Virus record (IMG/VR): IMGVR_UViG_3300044997_001207
Span: 1-20,766 of that record
Length of the DNA stretch: 20,766 nt
Reading direction: 5' to 3' (one strand)
Origin: a virus
Positions 9,059 through 16,118 of the stretch are shown here, piece by piece. A model generated the notes under the pieces. That model did not search any database. It worked only from the letters and a program-made list of their open reading frames with translations, and was not told where the DNA came from. A program made the translations under genes and the position numbers. Each line of letters starts with the position of its first letter. Positions within the stretch are counted from its first letter, which is position 1.

Positions 9059-10324
9059 ATGGCGACATTTCATGAATTAGCACCCGGCGATATAAAGACA
9101 GCTAGATCATTTTTGAATCAACTGATCGACGTCCTACAGGAAGATATTAGCGGCTCGACTTCAAGAAGAAAATATCAACATTTCGTAACGGGTGGTGTTG
9201 GTCCCGGCGTCACGTCGTCACTATTCCAGACAGTTTACGATCAAGATTTTACGCTTCAAACCGCCAACGCAGTATTCGATATAACGATGGGCCTCGCCCC
9301 TGAAGGATCTCTTACTACGGGAATAGCAGCTACTAGTACGACCGAGATCGACGCTACAGGTAAAGCGCTTTATCCAAGTAGTTCTTTGATGATGCGCGAA
9401 AAAGTTGATAATTATCGACAGTTTGCTCAAGTGTTATTAGGCAATGGCGATTCGCTTTTTAAGGTTCCACTTGAAGGTACGTCGGCTACTAACATTGATG
9501 CAGCTATGTTTATAGCTTTTAAAAGACTTTTTGCAAGAGATCAAATTAAGCGTGAAACTTTTGCGATGAGATTTTATCAGACGGCTTCTGCCGTTTCAAA
9601 AGACTTCGATGGCGGTGATATCGATATGCCACCGATTCCTGACATAAGCGGCATGTCTAACTTGAACGTCACAACGCTTTCTGGATCGACAATATTTACT
9701 GATCTTGGGGCTTCTACACAAAAGTTTACCACTGCAGGTGGTCAATATGGTTTAATCGTAGATTCCGCTAATACGTCTAGACAAGTTGGTTTGATGTTTT
9801 ATGACGCTGGCGTAGCAATTTTTGATCTTGCAAAGATTACGTCAGGTAGTCAATTTATGTCGGGTACGATCGATGCAATGCATCCGATAGGACAAATTAC
9901 GCTCGGAGGAGTCAATACAGCAACCCATAAAAAATCTAAATTTTTACCTGATTTCGTGACGTCTGGTAGCATTGATAATATCATTGATCACTTGTGCAGT
10001 GCGAGATTCCAGTCAGGATCTTTAACTGCAATAACTTTCCAAAACGTAACTAACATTAATTCGTCTTTAATATTCTGTAGAGCTCCTGCGGACGAATTCA
10101 ATTATTCCTCCAATCCGACGTTCGTAGATACGTCGGCTAATTCCAAGGGTAGAATAGTCGTCATTGATCCTGGTGAAGAAGACAAACAAGAGTCTTTCAC
10201 CTTCGTAACGGGTATTGGCATGTACGACGCGTCGGGTAATCTTCTTGCTATCGCTAAACTAAGTCGTCCTGTCGAAAAGAGCCCCGAAAGAGACCTTACT
10301 TTTAGAGTTCGTTTAGATTTCTGA
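9059..10324 (+). CDS. Phage virion protein with shared C-terminal module (421 aa)
   Basis: Starts at ATG 9059 behind AGAGGA (9047-9052) and ends at TGA 10322-10324. The N-terminal section (MATFHELAPGDIKTARSFLN) looks helical. The middle is Gly/Ser/Thr-rich and beta-like. The last 80 residues (about 340-421) hold a distinct module: an EFNYSSNPTF motif near 346-355, then TGIGMYDASGNLLAIAKLSRP, then FRVRLDF at the C-terminus. The next gene ends with a recognisable version of the same module, so the pair probably arose by duplication or shares an assembly partner. I recall this EFNYSxNPT ... VAKLSxP ... VKLDF pattern in structural proteins of other large phages. A virion, probably tail or baseplate, role is inferred. 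It may have its own promoter. Confidence 0.75.
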   Translation: MATFHELAPGDIKTARSFLNQLIDVLQEDISGSTSRRKYQHFVTGGVGPGVTSSLFQTVYDQDFTLQTANAVFDITMGLAPEGSLTTGIAATSTTEIDATGKALYPSSSLMMREKVDNYRQFAQVLLGNGDSLFKVPLEGTSATNIDAAMFIAFKRLFARDQIKRETFAMRFYQTASAVSKDFDGGDIDMPPIPDISGMSNLNVTTLSGSTIFTDLGASTQKFTTAGGQYGLIVDSANTSRQVGLMFYDAGVAIFDLAKITSGSQFMSGTIDAMHPIGQITLGGVNTATHKKSKFLPDFVTSGSIDNIIDHLCSARFQSGSLTAITFQNVTNINSSLIFCRAPADEFNYSSNPTFVDTSANSKGRIVVIDPGEEDKQESFTFVTGIGMYDASGNLLAIAKLSRPVEKSPERDLTFRVRLDF

Positions 10325-10342
10325 TGTATCGGGAAAATTAAG

Positions 10343-12838
10343 ATGGCTATATTGCCTGTTACAGCAGATGACATAGAGTTTTTTACTACAGTCATCAATG
10401 TTTCTCGCTCTTATATTTCTTCGAGTAATGGTGGTGTAACAGGCTCAATTAACCTTTTCGCTCGTTCATCTAAGATAGAAAAAGAAGTTAGACCACTCAC
10501 TAATTTTTTGTCATCAATTATTAACGATGAGGATTTAGAAAACTATAGAAGAGCAGTAATTTCTGCTGCTAAACAAACACCTATTAGCGGATCTTTTTAT
10601 CAGAACATAAATGATTATCTAGATGAAGTTAACCTACAAACGAGATCCGCCAGAAAACAAAAACAATTAAATATCGTTAGATTTGTTCCTGGCGTTGCTT
10701 TAACTTCTAACATGTGTAGAAAGTGGAATGTTAAGGATATGTTGATGCCATATTATCGCATCTCGTATCCAACGGCGCATTGGACTTACAACAACTATCA
10801 TTCGTTGAATTTTTTTGATGCCAAGACGGTACCAACTTCTTCGGTGTTGTTATATCCTAGCGTGGTTAATGAAAACTTACCCGAGCATCTAGGATACGTT
10901 GCGGGAACCTACGCTTTATCTGGGCCTTTTAGTTTTGATTTTAAGATAAATCCCCGTCACAAAACGGACCCCGACTCCACATCTTTTAAGGCGGGGACTA
11001 TTTTTCACATGTCGTCTAGTTATGCGCTTTCTTTGATTACAGGATCAAAAAAAGACATTAATGGTTTGCCCGTGTCTTTTAGACTATTATTACAATTAAG
11101 TCACAGCGCTGACGTTTCACCATCTAAGGCGATACCCGGGTCTTATCCAAATGATTTAATATTTTTATCGGAAGATAATAGTCTTGACTGGAATAATTGG
11201 CATCGTGTAGTTGTTAGATGGGGCACAAATTTAGTCAACGATGGTACCGGATCTTTTAATGTAGATGGCATAGATAGAGGCACGTTCGTAATTCCATCTG
11301 GCACGATAATGCCTAAGCTATATACTGGAAATTTTTACGACCCTACAGTGCTGTGTGTTGGAAATTTTTATGAGGGCATAAATTCGGGTAGTTATAGTCA
11401 ATCTTATTTTTTTACAGACGTTGCTGCTAAAAGAGATGGATTAGAACAGCTAGTTTATACGGGCGACTTAAAAGACGAACCAGATACTTTTAAATTTGAA
11501 CATCCTCTCAAGGCGGAATTGCATAATTTAACCATTCGTAGACATTATTTAAGTGATGTAGAAATATTGCAGACTTCTGGCAGCGGATTGTCGTCCACGG
11601 ATCCCCAAAAAATAGCTTTCTACGCGCCTCCATTTTTTATTGAAAAAACGAATATTAGAAGAAGAGCGACGTCGGCTTCGGCTTCTTATGGTGGTATATT
11701 GCAAACTCCTTTTTTTGAAATAGACGGTTCTACCGATGATCCGTTCAACGTGGCTATGGCTTTTGGAGTAAATGGACACTATATTAATCTTGAAAATTTC
11801 GTAAAAGATTTTGCGAATGACGTTTTTCCAAGACTACATCATTTGTCTGGTACGGCGATCGACCATACGACGTCTGCTATAACGGCTAATGAATTTTTGT
11901 ACAATGATCCCCGAGTAAGACGAAGAAATTTAACAATTCTTCCTTGCGACGATGGTAATTTCTCACCGAACTATCAACTAATATCAGACAAGGTAAAAAA
12001 CAAGGCTATAAACGCGTATGGGTTAACCGACGTAAGTTTGATTAGTTTAGACAATCTACTTAATACGTCGTCTTTACTTTTTGGAAAAACTTACGAAGAT
12101 TCTCACGACCAATCCTTCTTAAATCAACAAGTCGGATTTACGCCCGAAAATCCAGGACATTCGCCAGGTCCTGCTATCCTTAGCTTAAAGAAACAAATTG
12201 AATCTACAATCTTAGTTGATGAAAGCGCGTACGATGCTGGTGTCCAAAGAGACGTGCCTTTAGCGGTATATCAAAGAACTAAGGATTCTTCTTCTAATCA
12301 GGTTACATTTTTTGATATTAGCAATTTGTTCTATGGAAGCAGAATACTACCAGGAAGTTTTGAACTAACAGATTTGTCATTGTCTGGTTCGGCTGGTCAG
12401 GTTTCTATTAAACTAAAAGACGACGGCTTTGGCAACATATATCGTGCCGATTGTTTAACGCCAGCTTGCACGTGGAATTCTGTCGGTAATATTTTTTATA
12501 ACGAAGGAATCGTAGTGATAAAAAATCCTCATCTAAATTTCTTCGGTAAAGACAAATATGAAATGAGTTTTAAGGGAGAACACAAATTATTCTCTTCGAA
12601 ATATGGAATTTTGGCTCCGCGAGGTCTATTAAATTCATCTTCAAATTTGACATACGCGGCTAACGAATCAGCGTTGAGCGCTTCTTTTGATCTCGACGAT
12701 AAAGAAAAATTCGTTTACATTTCAGGCTTAAATTTTCATGATGAAAATTTGAACGTAGTCGCTAAAGCTGCATTAGCGCAACCGATTATGAAACGAGAAG
12801 GTGAAAGAATCTTGTTTAAGGTAGCTTTCGACTTCTAA
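10343..12838 (+). CDS. Large phage structural protein with LamG-like domain (831 aa)
   Basis: Begins at ATG 10343, 18 bases after the previous stop, and ends at TAA 12836-12838. At about residues 194-408 the sequence has the order of a LamG / concanavalin-like beta-sandwich: FSFDFKI, then NNWHRVVVRWG, VDGIDRGTF, and closing strands ELHNLTIRRHYLSDVEIL. Such folds often bind glycans, so a host-contact or decoration role is possible but unproven. Near 707-740 comes ACTWNSVGNIFYNEGIVVIKN-type sequence, then the C-terminal module (about 755-831) shared with the preceding 421-aa protein: SGLNFHDENLNVVAKAALAQP and FKVAFDF. It is most likely a tail or baseplate protein. The next gene starts one base after its stop. 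Confidence 0.75.
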   Translation: MAILPVTADDIEFFTTVINVSRSYISSSNGGVTGSINLFARSSKIEKEVRPLTNFLSSIINDEDLENYRRAVISAAKQTPISGSFYQNINDYLDEVNLQTRSARKQKQLNIVRFVPGVALTSNMCRKWNVKDMLMPYYRISYPTAHWTYNNYHSLNFFDAKTVPTSSVLLYPSVVNENLPEHLGYVAGTYALSGPFSFDFKINPRHKTDPDSTSFKAGTIFHMSSSYALSLITGSKKDINGLPVSFRLLLQLSHSADVSPSKAIPGSYPNDLIFLSEDNSLDWNNWHRVVVRWGTNLVNDGTGSFNVDGIDRGTFVIPSGTIMPKLYTGNFYDPTVLCVGNFYEGINSGSYSQSYFFTDVAAKRDGLEQLVYTGDLKDEPDTFKFEHPLKAELHNLTIRRHYLSDVEILQTSGSGLSSTDPQKIAFYAPPFFIEKTNIRRRATSASASYGGILQTPFFEIDGSTDDPFNVAMAFGVNGHYINLENFVKDFANDVFPRLHHLSGTAIDHTTSAITANEFLYNDPRVRRRNLTILPCDDGNFSPNYQLISDKVKNKAINAYGLTDVSLISLDNLLNTSSLLFGKTYEDSHDQSFLNQQVGFTPENPGHSPGPAILSLKKQIESTILVDESAYDAGVQRDVPLAVYQRTKDSSSNQVTFFDISNLFYGSRILPGSFELTDLSLSGSAGQVSIKLKDDGFGNIYRADCLTPACTWNSVGNIFYNEGIVVIKNPHLNFFGKDKYEMSFKGEHKLFSSKYGILAPRGLLNSSSNLTYAANESALSASFDLDDKEKFVYISGLNFHDENLNVVAKAALAQPIMKREGERILFKVAFDF

Positions 12839-12839
12839 T

Positions 12840-13247
12840 ATGCCTTCTAAAAAGTCTCGTAAAAGAAAAGGAAAAAGCAAAAGGCGCTACAATAGAGGGA
12901 TTCACATTTCTCCCATAGCAGGCGAATGCAAATATCGTTCGGGATGGGAACAAAAATACATGATTCATCTCGACGAGGATCCTACCGTGGTGACCTGGTC
13001 ATATGAAAAATTAGCGATAGAATATATTTCCAATCAAAAAACAAAAAAGACGCGAAAGTATTATCCAGATTTTCAAGTTGAGTATAGGGACGGTAAAAAA
13101 GTCGTAATAGAAATTAAGCCATCTCGTAAGCTTGGTCAAATGACAGTTGTAAAAAAGATTAGAGCAGCTATGTCGTGGTGCGCTGCTCGTGATTTGACTT
13201 ATAAAATTCTTACAGAAATAGACTTAAGAGACATGGGTTTAATTTAA
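12840..13247 (+). CDS. 4: Head-completion nuclease-like protein (T4 gp4-like)
   Basis: 135 residues from ATG 12840, one base after the previous stop, to TAA 13245-13247. The N-terminal 20 residues are very basic (KKSRKRKGKSKRR), suiting DNA contact. The remainder matches the PD-(D/E)xK pattern of T4 gp4 and TnsA-like nucleases: YRSGWEQKYM with Glu37, then YYPDFQVEY with Asp77, then VIEIKP with Glu91 and Lys93. It ends in YKILTEIDLRDMG, close in form to the C-terminus of T4 gp4 as I recall it. In T4, gp4 acts late in head assembly, around completion of DNA-filled heads before tail joining. All core residues are present, so it should be catalytically able. Its place after structural genes fits. 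TnsA-like nuclease of another role is the main alternative. Confidence 0.82.
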   Translation: MPSKKSRKRKGKSKRRYNRGIHISPIAGECKYRSGWEQKYMIHLDEDPTVVTWSYEKLAIEYISNQKTKKTRKYYPDFQVEYRDGKKVVIEIKPSRKLGQMTVVKKIRAAMSWCAARDLTYKILTEIDLRDMGLI

Positions 13248-13290
13248 AAAAAAATTTACTGATGCTAATTTTGTTTTAGTAATTTATATT

Positions 13291-13860
13291 GTGGTTAATC
13301 TGATCCTCGGTCTGGATGTCTCCACTTCGGTGACTGGTGTATGTATCCTTGACCCCGGGAAGCAACTCGACGACCGAGGATCCCACATTTTATATTTAGA
13401 TCGCGTAGACTTTAAGAAGTGCAAGACGTTGTGGGAAAAGGCTGATCTTGTGGCCGTAGAATTATCATCACTTTTTAATAAATTTCCTGGTGAATATCGC
13501 GTCGCGTTGGAAGAACCTCTTTTGGGATTCAGAACAGGCATGTCATCTGCTGCGACGATTACTACGCTTATGCGTTTCAACGGAATAGTATCCTACATCT
13601 CTAGAGAAATATTCAAGATAGATCCTGAATATATTTCATCGTCGTCGGCCCGAAAGCTCTGCGGTGTCAAGGTACGGCGGACATCGATCGCTGGGATGAA
13701 CGGAAAAGAGCAAGTATTTAAATACATGTCTGAGCATGACCTCAAGCATGTTCAGTGGCGACTAAAAAAGAACGGTTCTGCCGTAGACTGGAGTCGTGAT
13801 GCTACGGATTCTTATGTGATAGCTCGAGCAGCAATGATATCCGGTTCCTTGAAAAACTAA
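13291..13860 (+). CDS. RuvC-like Holliday junction resolvase
   Basis: 189 residues. I take GTG 13291 as the start because it places GLDVST at the N-terminus; there is no ATG in the open stretch upstream and no clear Shine-Dalgarno sequence, so initiation is unusual. RNase H-fold RuvC motifs are present: GLDVSTSVTG with Asp9, VALEEP with Glu74, and a final acidic pair in SRDATDSYVIARA (Asp170, Asp173). Such enzymes cut four-way junctions symmetrically. In a phage this serves to resolve replicative or recombinational branches before packaging; T4 uses the unrelated endonuclease VII. The gene ends at TAA 13858-13860, but protein-like sequence continues in other frames up to 14085, so the C-terminus may be a recent truncation. 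An 11-bp long-range inverted repeat lies at the start of the gene. Confidence 0.8.
   Translation: MVNLILGLDVSTSVTGVCILDPGKQLDDRGSHILYLDRVDFKKCKTLWEKADLVAVELSSLFNKFPGEYRVALEEPLLGFRTGMSSAATITTLMRFNGIVSYISREIFKIDPEYISSSSARKLCGVKVRRTSIAGMNGKEQVFKYMSEHDLKHVQWRLKKNGSAVDWSRDATDSYVIARAAMISGSLKN
13302..13382 (+). promoter_or_regulatory. Long-range 11-bp inverted repeat at the start of the RuvC-like gene
   Basis: GATCCTCGGTC (13302-13312) and GACCGAGGATC (13372-13382) are perfect reverse complements 59 bases apart. In the enclosed stretch a small CAC-TTCG-GTG hairpin (13323-13332) has a cUUCGg loop, an especially stable type. The first arm begins 11 bases after the GTG start, within ribosome reach, in a gene with no visible Shine-Dalgarno sequence. 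The pairing is visible; control of translation is a guess. Confidence 0.35.
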
Positions 13861-14085
13861 TTAAGCTTCATACAGGAAGAAAGAAATCTCCTGAAGAATT
13901 GAAAAATGTCGACAAGCTAAGTTAGGATCAAAAATCATGCATGCGGTAAACCTCAACCTGAAGAAGCAAAAAGAAAAAACGCAGAATCAAACAGGATTAA
14001 GGCTTTAGAAAGAGCCGAAAGAAAAAGAAAAGAAAGAGAAGCATTTTTAAATGCTATCGTTAACGAACCTAGTCAGCCTGATTGA
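13851..14085 (+). pseudogene. Out-of-frame remnant of a basic C-terminal tail or small gene
   Basis: This covers the 190-base gap between the RuvC-like gene and the primase. Protein-like sequence runs in frame 3 from before 13860 to TAG 13923-13925 (EKLIKLHTGRKKSPEELKN). It then continues in frame 1 from 13924 to TGA 14083-14085 (CGKPQPEEAKRKNAESNR, then a charged helix). Skipping one base at 13923 joins the two without a break. Neither piece has an ATG. Frame 1 is also the frame of the RuvC-like gene, so a -1 shift near 13850 and a +1 shift near 13923 would restore one reading frame of about 265 codons from 13291. The GRKKSPEEL and GKPQPEEAKRK pieces look like the NUMOD3 DNA-binding repeats of homing endonucleases, but I am not sure. 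Alternatives are two real mutations, sequencing errors, or a decayed separate gene. Confidence 0.45.
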
Positions 14086-15022
14086 GTCTGTTTTTGGTAA
14101 AGGACGTTTATCTAAAAATAATAATTTTGATATTAGATGTCCCATTTGTAATCCCCTAGATCCGCAAAAGAAGAAACTATCTATTCTTTTACCATCTTGT
14201 AAGTGTCACTGTTGGACATGCGGATGGAAGGCTCGAAGCCTTGCTCCTTTATTACGAAAATATGGGACACAGGAGCACTTAAACGCTTATCGAGAATTAA
14301 CTGGACAAGGCGGCAAGGTCGATCTGGTGACAGCAGACGTCGACGTGGCCAAGAAGATAAAGCTGCCAAAAGATTTTCGACTTCTTACATTGGCCAACGA
14401 CATGGATCCAGACGTCAAGGCTGCCTGGCGATACGTTTATTCTCGTGGTCTCTCAGACAGAGATGCATGGTACTTTAAGTTTGGGATATCAGAAGAGCAT
14501 CGATGGAAGCGGCGTGTCATCATGCCATCCTTCGACAGTGAAGGCAATTTGAATTATTTCTCGGCGCGCGCCATCGACAGGGACAAAAAGCCCAAGTACG
14601 ACAATCCTGACGTCGACAAGAATCCTATCGTTTTTAATGAGATCAATATAGATTGGTCAAAGAGATTGACGTTGGTCGAAGGGCCGTTTGATCTTGTCAA
14701 ATGTCCAGAGAATTCGACAGCGCTTTTAGGTTCAGACCTCGACGAACGCCACGAAGTTCTTAATAAGATTTTGCTGTACAATACGCCAGTCGCCCTCGCG
14801 CTTGACGGAGATATGTGGTATAAGAAGACGCCAAAGATAGTAAAAAAGTTACAAGAATACGATGTTGACGTTGTTGTTGTCGATGTTAGGCCTTGGGGTG
14901 ATCCAGGCAGCATGTCCAAGTCAGAGTTTGAAAAGGCTCTATCAGAAGCTACTATCTTTGACTGGAATGACAGATTTTCTAATAAATTAGAGAAAGCGAT
15001 GACAACTAGCTTTAGAATCTAA
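14051..15022 (+). CDS. DNA primase, CHC2 zinc finger plus TOPRIM domain
   Basis: 323 residues from ATG 14051 to TAA 15020-15022. An N-terminal zinc-binding domain has CPIC (Cys30, Cys33) and CHCWTCG (Cys52, Cys54, Cys57), as in the CHC2 finger that reads the template in DnaG-type primases. The middle (about 120-175) matches the primase N-lobe, including GLSDRDAWYFKFGIS and RRVIMPSFDSEGNLNYFSAR. The TOPRIM fold follows, with its metal-binding acids in LTLVEGPFD (Glu210, Asp214) and ALALDGD (Asp252, Asp254). It should make RNA primers for lagging-strand synthesis. No helicase domain is attached, so a separate helicase must act with it. The DNA here is visibly richer in G and C than the structural block. 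The start overlaps the tail of a shifted remnant by 35 bases. Confidence 0.85.
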   Translation: MLSLTNLVSLIESVFGKGRLSKNNNFDIRCPICNPLDPQKKKLSILLPSCKCHCWTCGWKARSLAPLLRKYGTQEHLNAYRELTGQGGKVDLVTADVDVAKKIKLPKDFRLLTLANDMDPDVKAAWRYVYSRGLSDRDAWYFKFGISEEHRWKRRVIMPSFDSEGNLNYFSARAIDRDKKPKYDNPDVDKNPIVFNEINIDWSKRLTLVEGPFDLVKCPENSTALLGSDLDERHEVLNKILLYNTPVALALDGDMWYKKTPKIVKKLQEYDVDVVVVDVRPWGDPGSMSKSEFEKALSEATIFDWNDRFSNKLEKAMTTSFRI

Positions 15023-15035
15023 TAATTAAAAACTG

Positions 15036-16070
15036 ATGAAGCGAAAAAAAGTATCTAATTCTGTTGAGCGTCGACTTCGTAAAATCATTAGAGAAGAGTT
15101 GACAAGACAATATCTCGTTCAGGAAGGCTTGTTAGACTCCATTAAAAAACCTTTTCAAAAATTATCTGAAAAGGCGAAACAGGTCGTGTCGCAAAAAGTA
15201 GACGAAGTTTTAGAGAAAATCTCTGCTGCCATTGAGGGAGTAAAAAAGCCAGAAGGCCTCGATGAATTTATAAAAAAGTTTGAGCGAACTGAAGGTGGCA
15301 TGGATATTAAAGAACTTGCCACAGAAGTTGGTTTAGAAGATGTAATCTCGACGTTAGAAAATAAAAACGAGATGAAAGAAGGATTGTTTATAGTCTCTCG
15401 AGAATCTTTGATGTTCGCTCCGGTTTCAGTCGAAGATTTGACTTCTTCTTTTGCGCTGATCGAAGGATATTATAGAAATAGAGCCATAAAAACGCAAGAA
15501 GTTTTAAAAGAAGAACGTTTGACTGAAGTAGTAGGATTGGCAACAATTGCCGGCGCCTGGTGGGCGACTATAAAAACGATCATCGGCGTCCTCGGTGGCG
15601 CTTCATTGGGTTGCAAATTACTCGCTGCAATTTTTGAAAAAGTATTTAATAAACCGGACATCGCAAAAAAACTTAAGCACTATGAGCACGTTTTTCATGA
15701 ACTAGAAGAAAAGGCTCTGCGAGTGCTAGCTTATCCAGCCCCTGTCGCGTACGCAGCTTATATCGCCGCGTCAGATTTAAAAGGAATAATACAAAAAGGC
15801 AAAGCGAAAAAACTTTCCTACGACGAATTTAATTCGCCTGAGCATAAAGAAGAAAAAGTGGCTGCAGAAAAATTAATTCACACCGCCTTATTGTTTGCAA
15901 TCATAGTTGAAGCAATTACTCATATCGGTCATGCAGTCAAAGAACTCGCGCAAAATACTTCGCATGCGCTCGAGTCTATTGGACATTCTGCAGCAGAAAT
16001 TAGTAAAGAAGCTCCAGCGTTATCCAAGACTGCTCGTGGCGCTGCTACAGCAGGTGCGCAAATTGCCTGA
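15036..16070 (+). CDS. Hydrophobic phage protein with LRKIIREEL N-terminus, function unknown
   Basis: 344 residues from ATG 15036 to TGA 16068-16070. The N-terminus, RRLRKIIREEL at about 12-22, resembles a short helix that I often associate with otherwise unrelated proteins of large environmental phages. An amphipathic helical region follows to about 110. There are three hydrophobic stretches: about 163-200 (GLATIAGAWWATIK, IIGVLGGASLG), 229-246 (VLAYPAPVAYAAYIA) and 280-297 (IHTALLFAIIVEAI). The C-terminus is Ala/Gly-rich. There is no signal peptide. It could be an internal head protein or scaffold, a membrane-active protein delivered with the DNA, or a membrane protein of infection. Its place between the primase and the Mre11-Rad50 fusion does not decide this. 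Confidence 0.6.
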   Translation: MKRKKVSNSVERRLRKIIREELTRQYLVQEGLLDSIKKPFQKLSEKAKQVVSQKVDEVLEKISAAIEGVKKPEGLDEFIKKFERTEGGMDIKELATEVGLEDVISTLENKNEMKEGLFIVSRESLMFAPVSVEDLTSSFALIEGYYRNRAIKTQEVLKEERLTEVVGLATIAGAWWATIKTIIGVLGGASLGCKLLAAIFEKVFNKPDIAKKLKHYEHVFHELEEKALRVLAYPAPVAYAAYIAASDLKGIIQKGKAKKLSYDEFNSPEHKEEKVAAEKLIHTALLFAIIVEAITHIGHAVKELAQNTSHALESIGHSAAEISKEAPALSKTARGAATAGAQIA

Positions 16071-16099
16071 TTTTGAATTTGTTGAACATGTTGATAAAC

Positions 16100-16118
16100 T
16101 GGGTATAAGGTTTACCCA
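16100..16118 (+). promoter_or_regulatory. Hairpin presenting the ribosome site of the Mre11-Rad50 gene
   Basis: TGGGTA (16100-16105) and TACCCA (16113-16118) are perfect complements around a seven-base loop (TAAGGTT) that carries the ribosome site TAAGG. The stem ends directly against ATG 16119. This could hold the ribosome site exposed in a loop, or be the target of a repressor protein. The 48-base gap has no clear promoter. The stem is only six base pairs, so chance is possible. Confidence 0.4.

Noticed and set aside
13248-13290. Weak inverted repeat and A-run between the nuclease and RuvC-like genes, as a terminator
   Set aside because: The arms (TTACT and AGTAA) are short with a 17-base loop, and no T-run follows on the + strand.
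14203-14478. 91-codon plus-strand frame inside the primase gene
   Set aside because: It overlaps the zinc-finger region of a well-supported primase, has an unlikely Arg/Gly/Ser composition and no ribosome site.
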